23,840 bases of DNA, from assembly GCA_965372745.1 (NCBI GenBank), contig CBDVDM010000027.1, positions 1 to 23,840 on the forward strand. Reading direction: 5' to 3'. The translations under genes and the position numbers were made by a program. Source of the stretch: VRUG01 sp965372745. Lineage in GTDB: Bacteria; Planctomycetota; Phycisphaerae; Sedimentisphaerales; Anaerobacaceae. Below, piece by piece: positions 1-8,604 of the stretch. Under the pieces are notes generated by a model. That model had not been told where the DNA came from. It was given only the letters and a program-made list of their open reading frames with translations, and did not search any database. Position 1 is the first letter of the stretch; every line of letters begins with the position of its first letter.

Positions 1-56
1 TCGGCGACAATTGCCCGAACAAAATCAAGCCTCTCCGGAGTCTCGCTGTTTCCCAT
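1..56 (-). CDS. glnS: Probable glutaminyl-tRNA synthetase, N-terminal fragment (rest lies off the window)
   Basis: Reading leftward from an ATG at 56-54, an open frame runs to the window edge and encodes MGNSETPERLDFVRAIVA. The ERLDFVRAIVA stretch resembles the start of class I glutaminyl-tRNA synthetases, whose first helix has the pattern NFI(R/E)xII(x)ED just before the PPEPNGYLHIGH signature. That signature would fall outside the window. A GGAAGG about 11 bases upstream of the ATG can serve as ribosome binding site. The gene diverges from gltX, so the two Glx-tRNA synthetases would share a control region. If this is GlnRS, the cell charges tRNA-Gln directly. The identification rests on only 18 residues, so it is tentative. 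Confidence 0.55.
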   Translation of the reverse strand, partial: MGNSETPERLDFVRAIVA

Positions 57-80
57 AAATAAAAAGCCTTCCAATTTTAT

Positions 81-121
81 ACTCAAGCTGACCGATTGGG
101 GACGCCTAACGGCGTTTGAGT
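81..121. repeat. Inverted-repeat hairpin region in the putative glnS leader
   Basis: Two nested inverted repeats are visible. ACGCC (102-106) and GGCGT (111-115) flank a 4-base TAAC loop. Outside them ACTCAA (81-86) pairs with TTGAGT (116-121), stacked directly on the inner stem on one side and leaving a 15-base bulge (87-101) on the other. On the minus strand this would lie in the 5' leader of the leftward gene, 25-65 bases before its ATG. It could be a structured leader. No known riboswitch consensus was recognised. Confidence 0.35.
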
Positions 122-148
122 AATTTAGCACAATAAAGAGGGCGAGAA

Positions 149-185
149 AAGAGCTAACCGACGCAATTTAATAATTTTAGCTCTT
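149..185. repeat. Perfect 9-bp inverted repeat between glnS and gltX
   Basis: AAGAGCTAA (149-157) and TTAGCTCTT (177-185) are exact reverse complements separated by 19 AT-rich bases. On the minus strand the second arm is followed by TTTT, so a weak leftward attenuator is possible. On the plus strand there is no T-run. It lies just upstream of the predicted gltX -35 box, so a protein-binding site is another possibility. Confidence 0.4.
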
Positions 186-211
186 AATTGGCAAGGCAAC
201 GCATCATATTC

Positions 212-240
212 TTGACAATGGGCTTATCGTAGCTTAACTT
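212..240 (+). promoter_or_regulatory. Predicted sigma-70-type promoter for the gltX operon
   Basis: A perfect -35 TTGACA (212-217) is followed by a 17-base spacer and TAACTT (235-240) as a -10 with three of six consensus bases. Transcription would start near 247, about 38 bases before the gltX ATG. The perfect -35 with optimal spacing supports the call. The -10 is weak. Confidence 0.5.
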
Positions 241-284
241 AGCGTCTTTGGCTGGCCTGCAATTCCAACAGAGAGTGGTAATTT

Positions 285-1916
285 ATGAGTGAAAAAATTG
301 TAACACGTTTTGCGCCGTCGCCAACGGGGTATCTGCATATAGGCGGTGCCAGAGCCGCTTTATTTAACTGGCTTTACGCCAGGAAAACCAGCGGTATCTT
401 CATTCTGCGAATCGAAGATACGGACATGAAACGCAATACTCCCACCGCAATGCAGCAGGTCATGGACGATTTAAGATGGCTTGGTATTGACTGGGACGAG
501 GGGCCTGAGGTTAACGGTGCGAACGGGCCATACCTGCAGTCACAAAGACTTGACATCTACAACAAATACCTAAAACAACTTCTCGATGAAAAAAAAGCCT
601 ACTACTGTTTTGATACCCCGCAGCAGCTTCAGGATATGCGTGATAAAGCTGCTGCTAAAAAAGAAAATTTTATTTATACCAAACCTGAAGTTTTCCCGAA
701 TGAAAGTGATGTCGAAAAGGCAAAGGCTGCGGGAAAAGATGTTACTGTGCGTTTCGCTGTACCCCGTGACAGGCCTATCGTGGTAAAAGATATGATTCGC
801 GGCGAAGTAACATTCGCTGCTGGCGAAATAGGCGACTTTATAATCCGCAAAAGCGACGGATTTCCAACATATCATTTTGCCTGCGTTGTAGATGATGAGC
901 TTATGGGTGTAACGCATGTGATTCGAGGACAGGAGCACCTGATGAACACCCCCGGACACCAGATGCTACAGCAGGAACTCGGATTCAGGACGCCGAAATA
1001 TGTCCACATGTCTGTTACTGTCAGCGAAGGAGGCGGAAAGCTTTCAAAACGTGAAAAACCAAAAGCTCTCAAGCAGGCTATAAAATCTTCGCGGGATATC
1101 GACATGGAAAAACTCGCCCGTGCCGGTCAAATCAGCGTCGAAGAAATTGAAAATTTTATCAAAGAAAAAACCACCCCAGATATACCAGCTATCGATGCGA
1201 TGGCGAAAGAGCTCGGTATTCATCTGCCGGAAATTAATGTGGTGGACTTTCTCGGTAATGGCTATCTGCCGGAAACGATGGTTAATTTTCTCGCCCTTTT
1301 AGGCTGGAACCCGGGCAATGACCGTGAAGTGATGAGTCTCGACGAACTTATTTCAAGTTTTGATATTTCACGTCTGACAAAAACGAACAGCTTGTTCGAC
1401 CGCAAAAAACTAATCTCATTTAACACCGAACATATACGAATGGTCGATAAGCAAAAGCTTTTAAGTCATTTCAAAAATTATCTAAAAGTTACAAACTCGC
1501 CTGTTTTGAAAGCTGATGATAATATGCTTTTAAAGCTTATCAAAATCTGTGAAGGTGCAAGAACACTGGAAGATATCGAGAAAAAAAGCAGGTTCTTTTT
1601 CACAGACAACGACAAAATAGAATACGATGAAAAGGCTGTCAAAAAAGTTTTGCTAAAAGAGAGCGCATTGGATATTCTGCAGATTATCAGGGATAAGCTT
1701 TCTACTATGGAGCCGTTTACAGAACAGGCACTGGAGAATATGCTGCGGTCTCTGGCAGAAGAAAAACAGGTAGGACTGGGTAAAGTCGCCCAGCCCCTGC
1801 GAGTATCTATCTGTGGTTCAACAGTCAGTCCGCCGATTTTTGATTCGGTAAATATCCTGGGCAGGGAAAATACCCTGACCAGAATCGATAACACGATAAA
1901 GAAATTTAAAACTTAA
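285..1916 (+). CDS. gltX: Glutamyl-tRNA synthetase
   Basis: Class I aminoacyl-tRNA synthetase that activates glutamate with ATP and charges tRNA-Glu in the cytosol. The N-terminus carries the family start TRFAPSPTGYLHIGGARAAL, with the HIGH-type motif as HIGG at residues 18-21, followed by LRIEDTD. The second ATP signature KLSKR is at 252-256. The anticodon-binding helical region follows GYLPE (326-330) and extends to the C-terminus. At 543 residues it is longer than a typical bacterial GluRS (about 470-490). About 56 extra residues lie between KLSKR and GYLPE, where most enzymes have only a dozen. It is the first gene of a tight rightward operon with the kinase, thpR, recA and alaS. The ribosome binding site before the ATG is weak (GAGAGTGG). 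Confidence 0.96.
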   Translation: MSEKIVTRFAPSPTGYLHIGGARAALFNWLYARKTSGIFILRIEDTDMKRNTPTAMQQVMDDLRWLGIDWDEGPEVNGANGPYLQSQRLDIYNKYLKQLLDEKKAYYCFDTPQQLQDMRDKAAAKKENFIYTKPEVFPNESDVEKAKAAGKDVTVRFAVPRDRPIVVKDMIRGEVTFAAGEIGDFIIRKSDGFPTYHFACVVDDELMGVTHVIRGQEHLMNTPGHQMLQQELGFRTPKYVHMSVTVSEGGGKLSKREKPKALKQAIKSSRDIDMEKLARAGQISVEEIENFIKEKTTPDIPAIDAMAKELGIHLPEINVVDFLGNGYLPETMVNFLALLGWNPGNDREVMSLDELISSFDISRLTKTNSLFDRKKLISFNTEHIRMVDKQKLLSHFKNYLKVTNSPVLKADDNMLLKLIKICEGARTLEDIEKKSRFFFTDNDKIEYDEKAVKKVLLKESALDILQIIRDKLSTMEPFTEQALENMLRSLAEEKQVGLGKVAQPLRVSICGSTVSPPIFDSVNILGRENTLTRIDNTIKKFKT

Positions 1917-1939
1917 TTACATACAAAAGGAGTTTTGAA

Positions 1940-2845
1940 ATGTCACTATTAGTAACCGGTTCAATCGGTATTGATACGGTCACAACGCCTTACGGTGTCA
2001 GTGAGAATTGTCTTGGAGGCTCAGCAATTTACTTCAGCATGGCAGCGAGCTTCTTTTCACCGGTTAGATTCGTAGGCGCCGTTGGTGCAGATTGTCCTTT
2101 CAACCTGGCAGAGGTTTTTGCCGGAAAAGATGTGGACATGGCTGGCTTAGAGGTTCGAGAGCTTAGCAAAACCTTTCGCTGGAAAGGCTCATATCACGAT
2201 ACGATGAATGAAGTAATTACAGATAAGGTCGAATTAAATGTTCTTGCTGAAGCACCACCGGCAGTACCAGATGAGTTTAGAGACAGTAAATTCCTGTTTC
2301 TGGCTAATACCGCACCTTCGCTGCAGATTCAACTGCTCCAACAGGTCGATAATCCTGTTTTTGTAGCTGCTGATACCATGAACTGCTGGATACAGCAGCA
2401 CCGCGACGAACTGCTGTGTTTACTGGGAAAAATAAACTGCCTTATACTCAACGAAGACGAAGCGAGGATGTTGGTTAGTGAAACTAATTTGATAAAAGCC
2501 GGGCGAAAGATTCTGGATATGGGTCCGCAGGTTGTGATTATTAAAAAAGGTGAATCCGGTTCATTGACCTGCAGCGCCGACGGTGAAAGTTTTATTCTGC
2601 CGGCATTTCCCGCCGACAAGGTCAAAGACCCGACAGGTGCAGGTGACAGTTTCGCAGGCGGTCTTATGGGGTATATGGCACAGGCTGAAACTACCGATTT
2701 CAAGTCGCTAAAAACAGCTGTCGCCTACGGCACCGTGTTGGCATCGTTCACGATTTCCGATTTTTCACTGGAAGGCTTGATATCAATCAAAAAAGATGAT
2801 ATTGAAAAGAGGTTCCAGGTTTTAAGAAAGTTGACACAACTTTAA
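1940..2845 (+). CDS. PfkB/ribokinase-family sugar kinase, substrate unknown
   Basis: A 301-residue kinase of the PfkB fold, which transfers phosphate from ATP to a sugar or nucleoside hydroxyl. The N-terminal GG motif appears as LGGSAIYFSMAASFF followed by VRFVGAVGAD. The C-terminal signature DPTGAGDSFAGG starts at residue 230, with the catalytic base Asp236 and the GAG anion hole. The segment AADTMNCWI near residue 145-155 and the LNEDEAR stretch are typical of a widespread uncharacterised PfkB subgroup, not of ribokinase, fructokinase or adenosine kinase proper. AGGAG sits 8 bases before the ATG, and the gene follows gltX by 23 bases. The neighbours do not indicate a substrate. Confidence 0.88.
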   Translation: MSLLVTGSIGIDTVTTPYGVSENCLGGSAIYFSMAASFFSPVRFVGAVGADCPFNLAEVFAGKDVDMAGLEVRELSKTFRWKGSYHDTMNEVITDKVELNVLAEAPPAVPDEFRDSKFLFLANTAPSLQIQLLQQVDNPVFVAADTMNCWIQQHRDELLCLLGKINCLILNEDEARMLVSETNLIKAGRKILDMGPQVVIIKKGESGSLTCSADGESFILPAFPADKVKDPTGAGDSFAGGLMGYMAQAETTDFKSLKTAVAYGTVLASFTISDFSLEGLISIKKDDIEKRFQVLRKLTQL

Positions 2846-2855
2846 TAATAAAATA

Positions 2856-3422
2856 ATGCGATTATTTATTGCGATAGACATCGATGGCCAGATTAAAAAT
2901 GCGTTAAGCAATTTACAAAAGCAGCTTCAAAAACAAATTGATATCAGAAAAAATGATGTCAAATGGGTAAACCCTGAAAATACCCATCTGACATTGAAGT
3001 TTTTAGGTGAAGTTAAAGACGATAAAGTTGCCGGCCTGTGCAATATTGTTAAAGATGTTGCAAAGCAGTTTAGAAATTTCGACTTTGATATAGAGCAGCT
3101 TGGGTGTTTTGGCGGCCAAAGCGCAAGAGTGCTTTGGGTTGGCACAGGCACAGGAGGTGATGACCTTTGCGAGTTGGCAAAGGAGCTTGAAAAACAATTG
3201 GCCCGGGCAGGATGGCCCGGGGAAAACAGAGAATTCGCAGGTCATTTGACTATTTGCAGAGTTAAAAATGCAAAAGCAGGTTTCGAACTTGCAAATATAT
3301 GTGATGATTATAAGGAATTTAAAGCTGGAACGGTTACGGTTGATTCGATTAAGATTTACCAAAGCCGGTTAACGCCGGCTGGTGCTATTTATACCGTTGT
3401 AGGTAATTTTAAACTGCAATAA
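2856..3422 (+). CDS. thpR: RNA 2',3'-cyclic phosphodiesterase (2H family, LigT/ThpR type)
   Basis: A 188-residue protein of the 2H phosphoesterase superfamily. It opens 2',3'-cyclic phosphates on RNA ends to 2'-phosphates and was first described as a 2'-5' RNA ligase. Both catalytic HxTx motifs are present: HLTL at residues 44-47 (in THLTLKFLGEV) and HLTI at 130-133. They lie in the two symmetric lobes expected of the fold. The N-terminus MRLFIAIDID matches the family start. Only 10 bases separate it from the kinase stop and no clear Shine-Dalgarno sequence is visible, so translational coupling is likely. The thpR-recA order is a recurrent bacterial arrangement. Confidence 0.92.
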   Translation: MRLFIAIDIDGQIKNALSNLQKQLQKQIDIRKNDVKWVNPENTHLTLKFLGEVKDDKVAGLCNIVKDVAKQFRNFDFDIEQLGCFGGQSARVLWVGTGTGGDDLCELAKELEKQLARAGWPGENREFAGHLTICRVKNAKAGFELANICDDYKEFKAGTVTVDSIKIYQSRLTPAGAIYTVVGNFKLQ

Positions 3423-3446
3423 TAAACGGAACTGGAGGCTACAAAA

Positions 3447-4502
3447 ATGGCAAAAACAAAAAGCATAACAACTAAAGGACGTGCAAAATCAAAAATTGAA
3501 CCTTTAAGGCCGGAGTTAAAAAGTTCGGCATTGGAACGCGTTATAGCTCAAATCGAAAAGCAATATGGCGAGGGTGCCATTATGCAGATGGATGAAAACA
3601 GCTACGCGAAAATAGAGGGTATTCCTACTGGCGCGATATCACTTGATTTAGCTTTGGGTGGTATGGGTATACCGAAGGGAAGAATCGTCGAATTATACGG
3701 ACCGGAATCGTCCGGCAAAACAACATTAGCGTTGCACGTTATCGCTAATGCACAGAAACAAGGCGGCGTTGCAGCTTTTATCGATGCAGAATATGCCCTC
3801 GATACGACATGGGCCAAAAGACTTGGCGTTGACGTGAGCAGTATGCTGGTCAGCCAGCCTGACACTGGCGAACAGGCACTGGAAATTACTGAAATGTTGG
3901 TCAAATCCAATTCGGTTGATGTAATAGTTATCGATTCGGTAGCAGCGCTTACTCCAAAAGCGGAAATCGAAGGTGACATGGGTGCAACCCACGTTGGTCT
4001 GCAGGCGCGGTTAATGAGCCAGGCGATGCGAAAACTTACCAGTGTTATAGGTAAAAGCAAAACAGCTATTATTTTTATCAACCAGATTCGAATGAAAATT
4101 GGAGTTATGTTCGGCAACCCGGAAACCACCCCTGGCGGCAGGGCATTGAAATTTTACAGCTCGGTAAGAATCGATGTCAGAAGAATTTCCACTATAAAAG
4201 ATGCCAACGGCGCTGTCGGAAGCAGAGTGCGAGCAAGAGTTGTAAAAAATAAAATTGCACCGCCATTCCGCGAGAGTGAGTTCGATATCATGTTCGACAG
4301 CGGGATAAGTTACGAAGGTGACATCATCGACCTCGGTACCAACTGTGAGGTTGTCCAGAAAAGCGGTGCATGGTTAAATTATGGTGATGTTCGGCTTGGG
4401 CAGGGGAGAGAAAACGCGAAAAAATTCTTAGCTGAAAACCAGGAACTTTGCGAAGAAATCAAAGACAAAATCCTGATTGCCAAAGGATTGAAGTCGGAGT
4501 AA
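3447..4502 (+). CDS. recA: RecA recombinase
   Basis: Homologous recombination and SOS co-protease ATPase of 351 residues. The Walker A motif GPESSGKT is at 85-92, the Walker B strand VDVIVIDSVAAL near 155-166, and the DNA-binding L2 region contains FGNPETTPGGRALKFYSS. The MAW-like N-terminal domain begins near residue 28 (ERVIAQIEKQYGEGAIM), so there are about 25 extra basic residues ahead of it compared with E. coli RecA. A good GGAGG lies 10 bases upstream of the ATG. The gene sits inside an operon after thpR and before alaS. I see no LexA-type operator directly upstream, so any SOS control would have to act from elsewhere or use an unfamiliar box. Confidence 0.98.
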   Translation: MAKTKSITTKGRAKSKIEPLRPELKSSALERVIAQIEKQYGEGAIMQMDENSYAKIEGIPTGAISLDLALGGMGIPKGRIVELYGPESSGKTTLALHVIANAQKQGGVAAFIDAEYALDTTWAKRLGVDVSSMLVSQPDTGEQALEITEMLVKSNSVDVIVIDSVAALTPKAEIEGDMGATHVGLQARLMSQAMRKLTSVIGKSKTAIIFINQIRMKIGVMFGNPETTPGGRALKFYSSVRIDVRRISTIKDANGAVGSRVRARVVKNKIAPPFRESEFDIMFDSGISYEGDIIDLGTNCEVVQKSGAWLNYGDVRLGQGRENAKKFLAENQELCEEIKDKILIAKGLKSE

Positions 4503-4536
4503 GCCTGCATCGAAAATTTGTAAGGAAAAGTCCAAC

Positions 4537-7254
4537 GTGCTGACTGCAAAAGAGATAAGAAAAGATTTTATAGATTTCTTTGAAAAGAAGGGGCACAGTT
4601 TCATCCCAAGCTCTCCTATAGTTCCTATCGGTGACGATACATTGATTTTTGCAAATGCCGGCATGAATCAATTCAAGGACATTTTTATGGGTTTGACAGT
4701 TCCGCAATGTAAACGTGCTGTCAACAGCCAGAAGTGTCTTCGTGTCAGCGGCAAACATAACGACCTTGAAGAGGTTGGTAAAGATACTTATCACCATACA
4801 TTCTTTGAAATGTTAGGCAACTGGTCGTTCGGTGATTATTTTAAAGCCGAAGCCATCGAATGGGCATGGGACCTGCTTACAAATGTCTGGCAAATCGACG
4901 CTGACAAACTCTGGGCAACGGTCTTCGAAGGTAACGAAAATGATGGCCTGCCCAGAGATACCGAAGCTGCAAAGCTTTGGGCAAAAGTTACTACGATACC
5001 AGTTGAAAGGGTACTGTCTTTTGGTAAAAAAGATAACTTCTGGGAGATGGGAGCGACAGGACCCTGCGGGCCCTGCAGCGAGATTCACATTGATTTAGGC
5101 CCCGACCATTGTGATATGAAAAATATTGCAGGCCATAAATGTTCTGTTAACGGCGATTGCGGGCGTTTTATCGAATTGTGGAACCTTGTATTTATACAAT
5201 ACAACCGTGCTGAAGACGGCAAACTCACACCTTTAAGTGCCAAACATGTTGACACCGGTGCCGGTTTGGAGAGAATTGTCTCTGTACTGCAGAATAAAAA
5301 AAGTAATTACGATACAGATTTGTTCATGCCGATAATCAATCACCTAAGCGAGATGACCGGCCACAGATACACCTCACAGCTTGACAACAAAACCGATAAT
5401 GCCTTCAGGGTTATTGCCGACCATATCCGGGCACTGACGTTTGCGATTACCGACGGCGCTGTACCTTCCAATGATGGCAGAGGCTATGTGATTCGCCGCA
5501 TACTTCGACGCGCCTGCCGATTCGGAAGAGAGCTCGATATGCACGAACCTTTTTTGTACAAAATTGTACCAGTAGTGACCGATTTCATGGGTGATGCATT
5601 TAGTGAAGTCAGGGCACGTACTGATTATGTTTCAACCGTTATCGAATCCGAAGAAGCCGGCTTTAACAGAACGCTTGACAGGGGTATCGAGATATTTAAT
5701 ACCGCTGCTATAAAAGCAACAAAAGCAAAAAACAAAACTATTGATGGTGAAGATGCCTTTCAGCTTTACGATACTTATGGTTTTCCGTTTGATTTGACAC
5801 GGCTGATGGCGGAAGAGCGGGGATTGAAAGTTGATACGGCAAAATTCGATGAACTGATGCAGCAGCAAAGAGAGCGGGCAAGAGCTGCTCAAAAAAGCGG
5901 TTCTATTATAGTGGGGCTTACGGATGTGGAACTGCCTACAACTAAGGATGCGCACAAATACAAAACCGATGTCTGTGAAAGCAGGGTGATTGGTTTTATT
6001 GACAGTAACGGTTTCAAAACTCAAGGCCGGATTCAAGAAAGTAATGAAACCGGTATCGTACTCGATAAAACCTGCTTTTACGCCGAAGCCGGCGGCCAGG
6101 TTGGCGATTGCGGAACTATCGAATCAGCAGATGGTAAATTTATTGTCGAGCAAACCAGCCAAATCGCCAATTGTGTGATTCATCACGGAAAAATGGCAGA
6201 TGGAACTATTAGTGTCGGCGATGATGTGAAATCAGTGGTCAGTAAAGAGCGGAATTCAACAAAGAAAAATCATACCGCAACCCATTTACTGCAATGGGCG
6301 TTGCAGCAGATATGCGGTGACACAATCGCCCAGCAGGGTAGCCTTGTTACACCGGAATATTTGAGATTCGATTTTACCTGTCCACGGGCGCTTACCGGCG
6401 AAGAGATAAAAAAAGTCGAAGCTATTATTAAAGAAAAGATAGCAGCCGGCGAGGCGGTAACTTGTAAAACTATGCCCAAAGATGAGGCTGAAAAACTCGG
6501 AGCAATGGCGCTGTTCGGTGAAAAGTACGGCAACGATGTGCGTGTTGTCGTTATAGGTAGTGAAAGCGAAGATAAGATTGACATGGGCTTTAGTAAAGAA
6601 TTTTGCGGCGGTACTCATGTTGACAATGTCAGTAGTATTGGAAATTTTAAAATTATCAAAGAGGAAAGTATTTCCGCCGGTATAAGGAGGATTACTGCTA
6701 TGACAGGTCCAGGTCTTGACGATTATCTGCAAAAACGAAGTGACATTATTGATGAGCTTTCGCTTCTTTTGAAAGTTCCCGCAGAAGAGTTGCCCGTTCG
6801 GGTCGCCCAGGTACTAAAGGACAATAAAAAATTAGCAAAACAATTAAAGGTAGCTGCCAAACAAACCGGCAGTGATATCATGGCCGATGTAAAAAAACTG
6901 CTGGAAACCTGTGAAAAAATCGGTGACAGCTCGATTATTACCAGCAAGCTGCCTGCTATCTCACCTGAACAGGCCAGGGCCGCCATTGATATGCTAAAGA
7001 AAAAGGCAAAATCGGCTGCAGTTGTCTTTGGTTTTACCAACGATGGTAACGTGACATTGATAGCCGGTGTTACCGACGACCTTATCGCTAAAGGTATAAA
7101 AGCCGGCGACATCATCAAGGAAATCGCACCTATTGTCGATGGCGGTGGCGGCGGAAGGCCTCAGATGGCACAGGCTGGTGGAAAAAATCCCGCCAAAATA
7201 GACGGGGCTCTCAAAAAAGCGCTGGAATTGATAAAAGCAAAACTCACCGGCTGA
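4537..7254 (+). CDS. alaS: Alanyl-tRNA synthetase
   Basis: Class II synthetase that charges tRNA-Ala. The 905 residues include the aminoacylation domain (KHNDLEEVGKDTYHHTFFEM, then MLGNWSFGDYFK), the editing domain and the C-Ala domain. The editing domain carries zinc-site residues His579 and His583 (HTATH) and Cys690 and His694 (CGGTH). The C-Ala domain has the glycine-rich DGGGGGRPQMAQ stretch near the end. The start is GTG at 4537, supported by AAGGA 10 bases upstream. It is slightly longer than E. coli AlaS (about 875). It follows recA by 34 bases, and the recA-alaS linkage is common in bacteria. It converges on hisD with a 17-base gap and no visible terminator. Confidence 0.98.
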   Translation: MLTAKEIRKDFIDFFEKKGHSFIPSSPIVPIGDDTLIFANAGMNQFKDIFMGLTVPQCKRAVNSQKCLRVSGKHNDLEEVGKDTYHHTFFEMLGNWSFGDYFKAEAIEWAWDLLTNVWQIDADKLWATVFEGNENDGLPRDTEAAKLWAKVTTIPVERVLSFGKKDNFWEMGATGPCGPCSEIHIDLGPDHCDMKNIAGHKCSVNGDCGRFIELWNLVFIQYNRAEDGKLTPLSAKHVDTGAGLERIVSVLQNKKSNYDTDLFMPIINHLSEMTGHRYTSQLDNKTDNAFRVIADHIRALTFAITDGAVPSNDGRGYVIRRILRRACRFGRELDMHEPFLYKIVPVVTDFMGDAFSEVRARTDYVSTVIESEEAGFNRTLDRGIEIFNTAAIKATKAKNKTIDGEDAFQLYDTYGFPFDLTRLMAEERGLKVDTAKFDELMQQQRERARAAQKSGSIIVGLTDVELPTTKDAHKYKTDVCESRVIGFIDSNGFKTQGRIQESNETGIVLDKTCFYAEAGGQVGDCGTIESADGKFIVEQTSQIANCVIHHGKMADGTISVGDDVKSVVSKERNSTKKNHTATHLLQWALQQICGDTIAQQGSLVTPEYLRFDFTCPRALTGEEIKKVEAIIKEKIAAGEAVTCKTMPKDEAEKLGAMALFGEKYGNDVRVVVIGSESEDKIDMGFSKEFCGGTHVDNVSSIGNFKIIKEESISAGIRRITAMTGPGLDDYLQKRSDIIDELSLLLKVPAEELPVRVAQVLKDNKKLAKQLKVAAKQTGSDIMADVKKLLETCEKIGDSSIITSKLPAISPEQARAAIDMLKKKAKSAAVVFGFTNDGNVTLIAGVTDDLIAKGIKAGDIIKEIAPIVDGGGGGRPQMAQAGGKNPAKIDGALKKALELIKAKLTG

Positions 7255-7271
7255 AATGCCGACACCACAGG

Positions 7272-8594
7272 TTATTGAGCATCCTGTTGTCTGATTTTTA
7301 TGCTCTTAGCGTGAGCGTCAAGGCCTTCTATCTGGGCTAATCGAATAATGTCATCAGCAGCGGCTGCGAGTTGTTCTTTGCCGTATTCAATAATACTCGT
7401 CGATTTGACAAAATCGTTACTGCTTAAGGCGCTGAAGAATCTTGCACTGGTTCCGGTAGGCAATGTATGGCTTGGTCCTGCCCAATAGTCACCTACCGCA
7501 ACGGGTGAGTAATCACCAATAAAAATCGCTCCGGCATTTTTAATCTGGTCGGCAATTTTTCTGCTTTCTTGGCCGCAGTGGATTTCAAGATGTTCGCAGG
7601 CAAAATAATCCGCCTGCACAATTGTCTCTTCGATATCTTTAAAAACAATAATGCCGCTGAATTTCTCCAGGCATTGGACAGTCTCTTTGGCACGGGTTAG
7701 CTGTTTTACCTGTTTTTTAAGTTCATTGAGGACATTTTCGGCCAGCTTTTGTGAATCGGTAAAAACTACAGCGCTGCCCGGGGCGTGTTCAGCCTGGCTT
7801 AGCATATCGGCGGCGACCCATGCGGGATTGGCTTTATCATTTGCGATTATTAAAACTTCGCTTGGCCCGGCTATTGAATCTATGCCGACATATCCGAGTA
7901 CCTCTTTTTTGGCCATTTGAACCCATTGATTGCCTGGGCCGACTATTTTATCAACAGGGTTGATAGTCTGTGTTCCATGCGCCATCGCGGCAACAGCCTG
8001 CGCTCCGCCAATACGGTAAACCTTGTTAATTTGCAACTCTCTGCACACTGCTAAAATAACGGGATGGATGCTGCCATTGTATCTTGGCGGCGAAACAACA
8101 ACAATCTCTTTAACACCAGCTACCTGGGCAGGTACTGCGGTCATTATTACTGTCGATGGCAGCGGAGCAGAAGCACCAGGAACACATATACCAACACGTT
8201 TTATCGATGTATATTTTATTCCGGTATTGCCGGAATACTTTTTGTTGTTTCCCGTGAAAATTTCTTCCTGATACTTTCTTACGTTTTTAATTGCTTTTTG
8301 AATTGAGTCCAAAAGCTCCGGAGCAATTTGTTCGTGTGCCTTTTTTAAATCACTGTTGCTGATTCTAAATTGTTCAGGCGTTAATTTAACCCTATCAAAT
8401 TTTTCTGTGAACTCCTGTATTGCTGTATCCCCGCGTGTTCTTACAGCGCTAAGAATTCGCATTAAAGATTCATGTTTACCTTCGTCGTCGGTGAAATACA
8501 TCGCTTCAAACAATACGCGATGAAGTTCTCTAAGCTTTTGATGCCATTTTGGCGTGGATGAAGAAATTAAAATGTTATCAAGCGTCTCTGGCAA
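7272..8594 (-). CDS. hisD: Histidinol dehydrogenase
   Basis: Zinc- and NAD-dependent enzyme that catalyses the last two steps of histidine synthesis, L-histidinol to L-histidine. The 440 residues align with the family throughout. Zinc ligands appear as Gln267 and His270 (SQAEHAP), Asp369 (VGDYWAGPSHTLPT) and His428 (GLDAHAKS). The catalytic pair Glu334-His335 lies in CEHLEIH. IAGPSEVLIIA and GTSARFFSALSSNDF are further family signatures. The start is TTG at 8594 with AAGGAG 5 bases upstream, and this Shine-Dalgarno sequence overlaps the stop codon of the preceding gene. It is the last gene of a leftward operon headed by aconitase. No other his genes are in the window. Confidence 0.97.
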   Translation of the reverse strand: MPETLDNILISSSTPKWHQKLRELHRVLFEAMYFTDDEGKHESLMRILSAVRTRGDTAIQEFTEKFDRVKLTPEQFRISNSDLKKAHEQIAPELLDSIQKAIKNVRKYQEEIFTGNNKKYSGNTGIKYTSIKRVGICVPGASAPLPSTVIMTAVPAQVAGVKEIVVVSPPRYNGSIHPVILAVCRELQINKVYRIGGAQAVAAMAHGTQTINPVDKIVGPGNQWVQMAKKEVLGYVGIDSIAGPSEVLIIANDKANPAWVAADMLSQAEHAPGSAVVFTDSQKLAENVLNELKKQVKQLTRAKETVQCLEKFSGIIVFKDIEETIVQADYFACEHLEIHCGQESRKIADQIKNAGAIFIGDYSPVAVGDYWAGPSHTLPTGTSARFFSALSSNDFVKSTSIIEYGKEQLAAAADDIIRLAQIEGLDAHAKSIKIRQQDAQ

Positions 8595-8604
8595 GGTTTC
8601 TCCT

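Noticed and set aside
570..959. Long antisense frames inside gltX, recA, alaS, aconitase and other genes
   Set aside because: They lie opposite strongly conserved genes, have no ribosome sites, and their translations look like shadow sequence.
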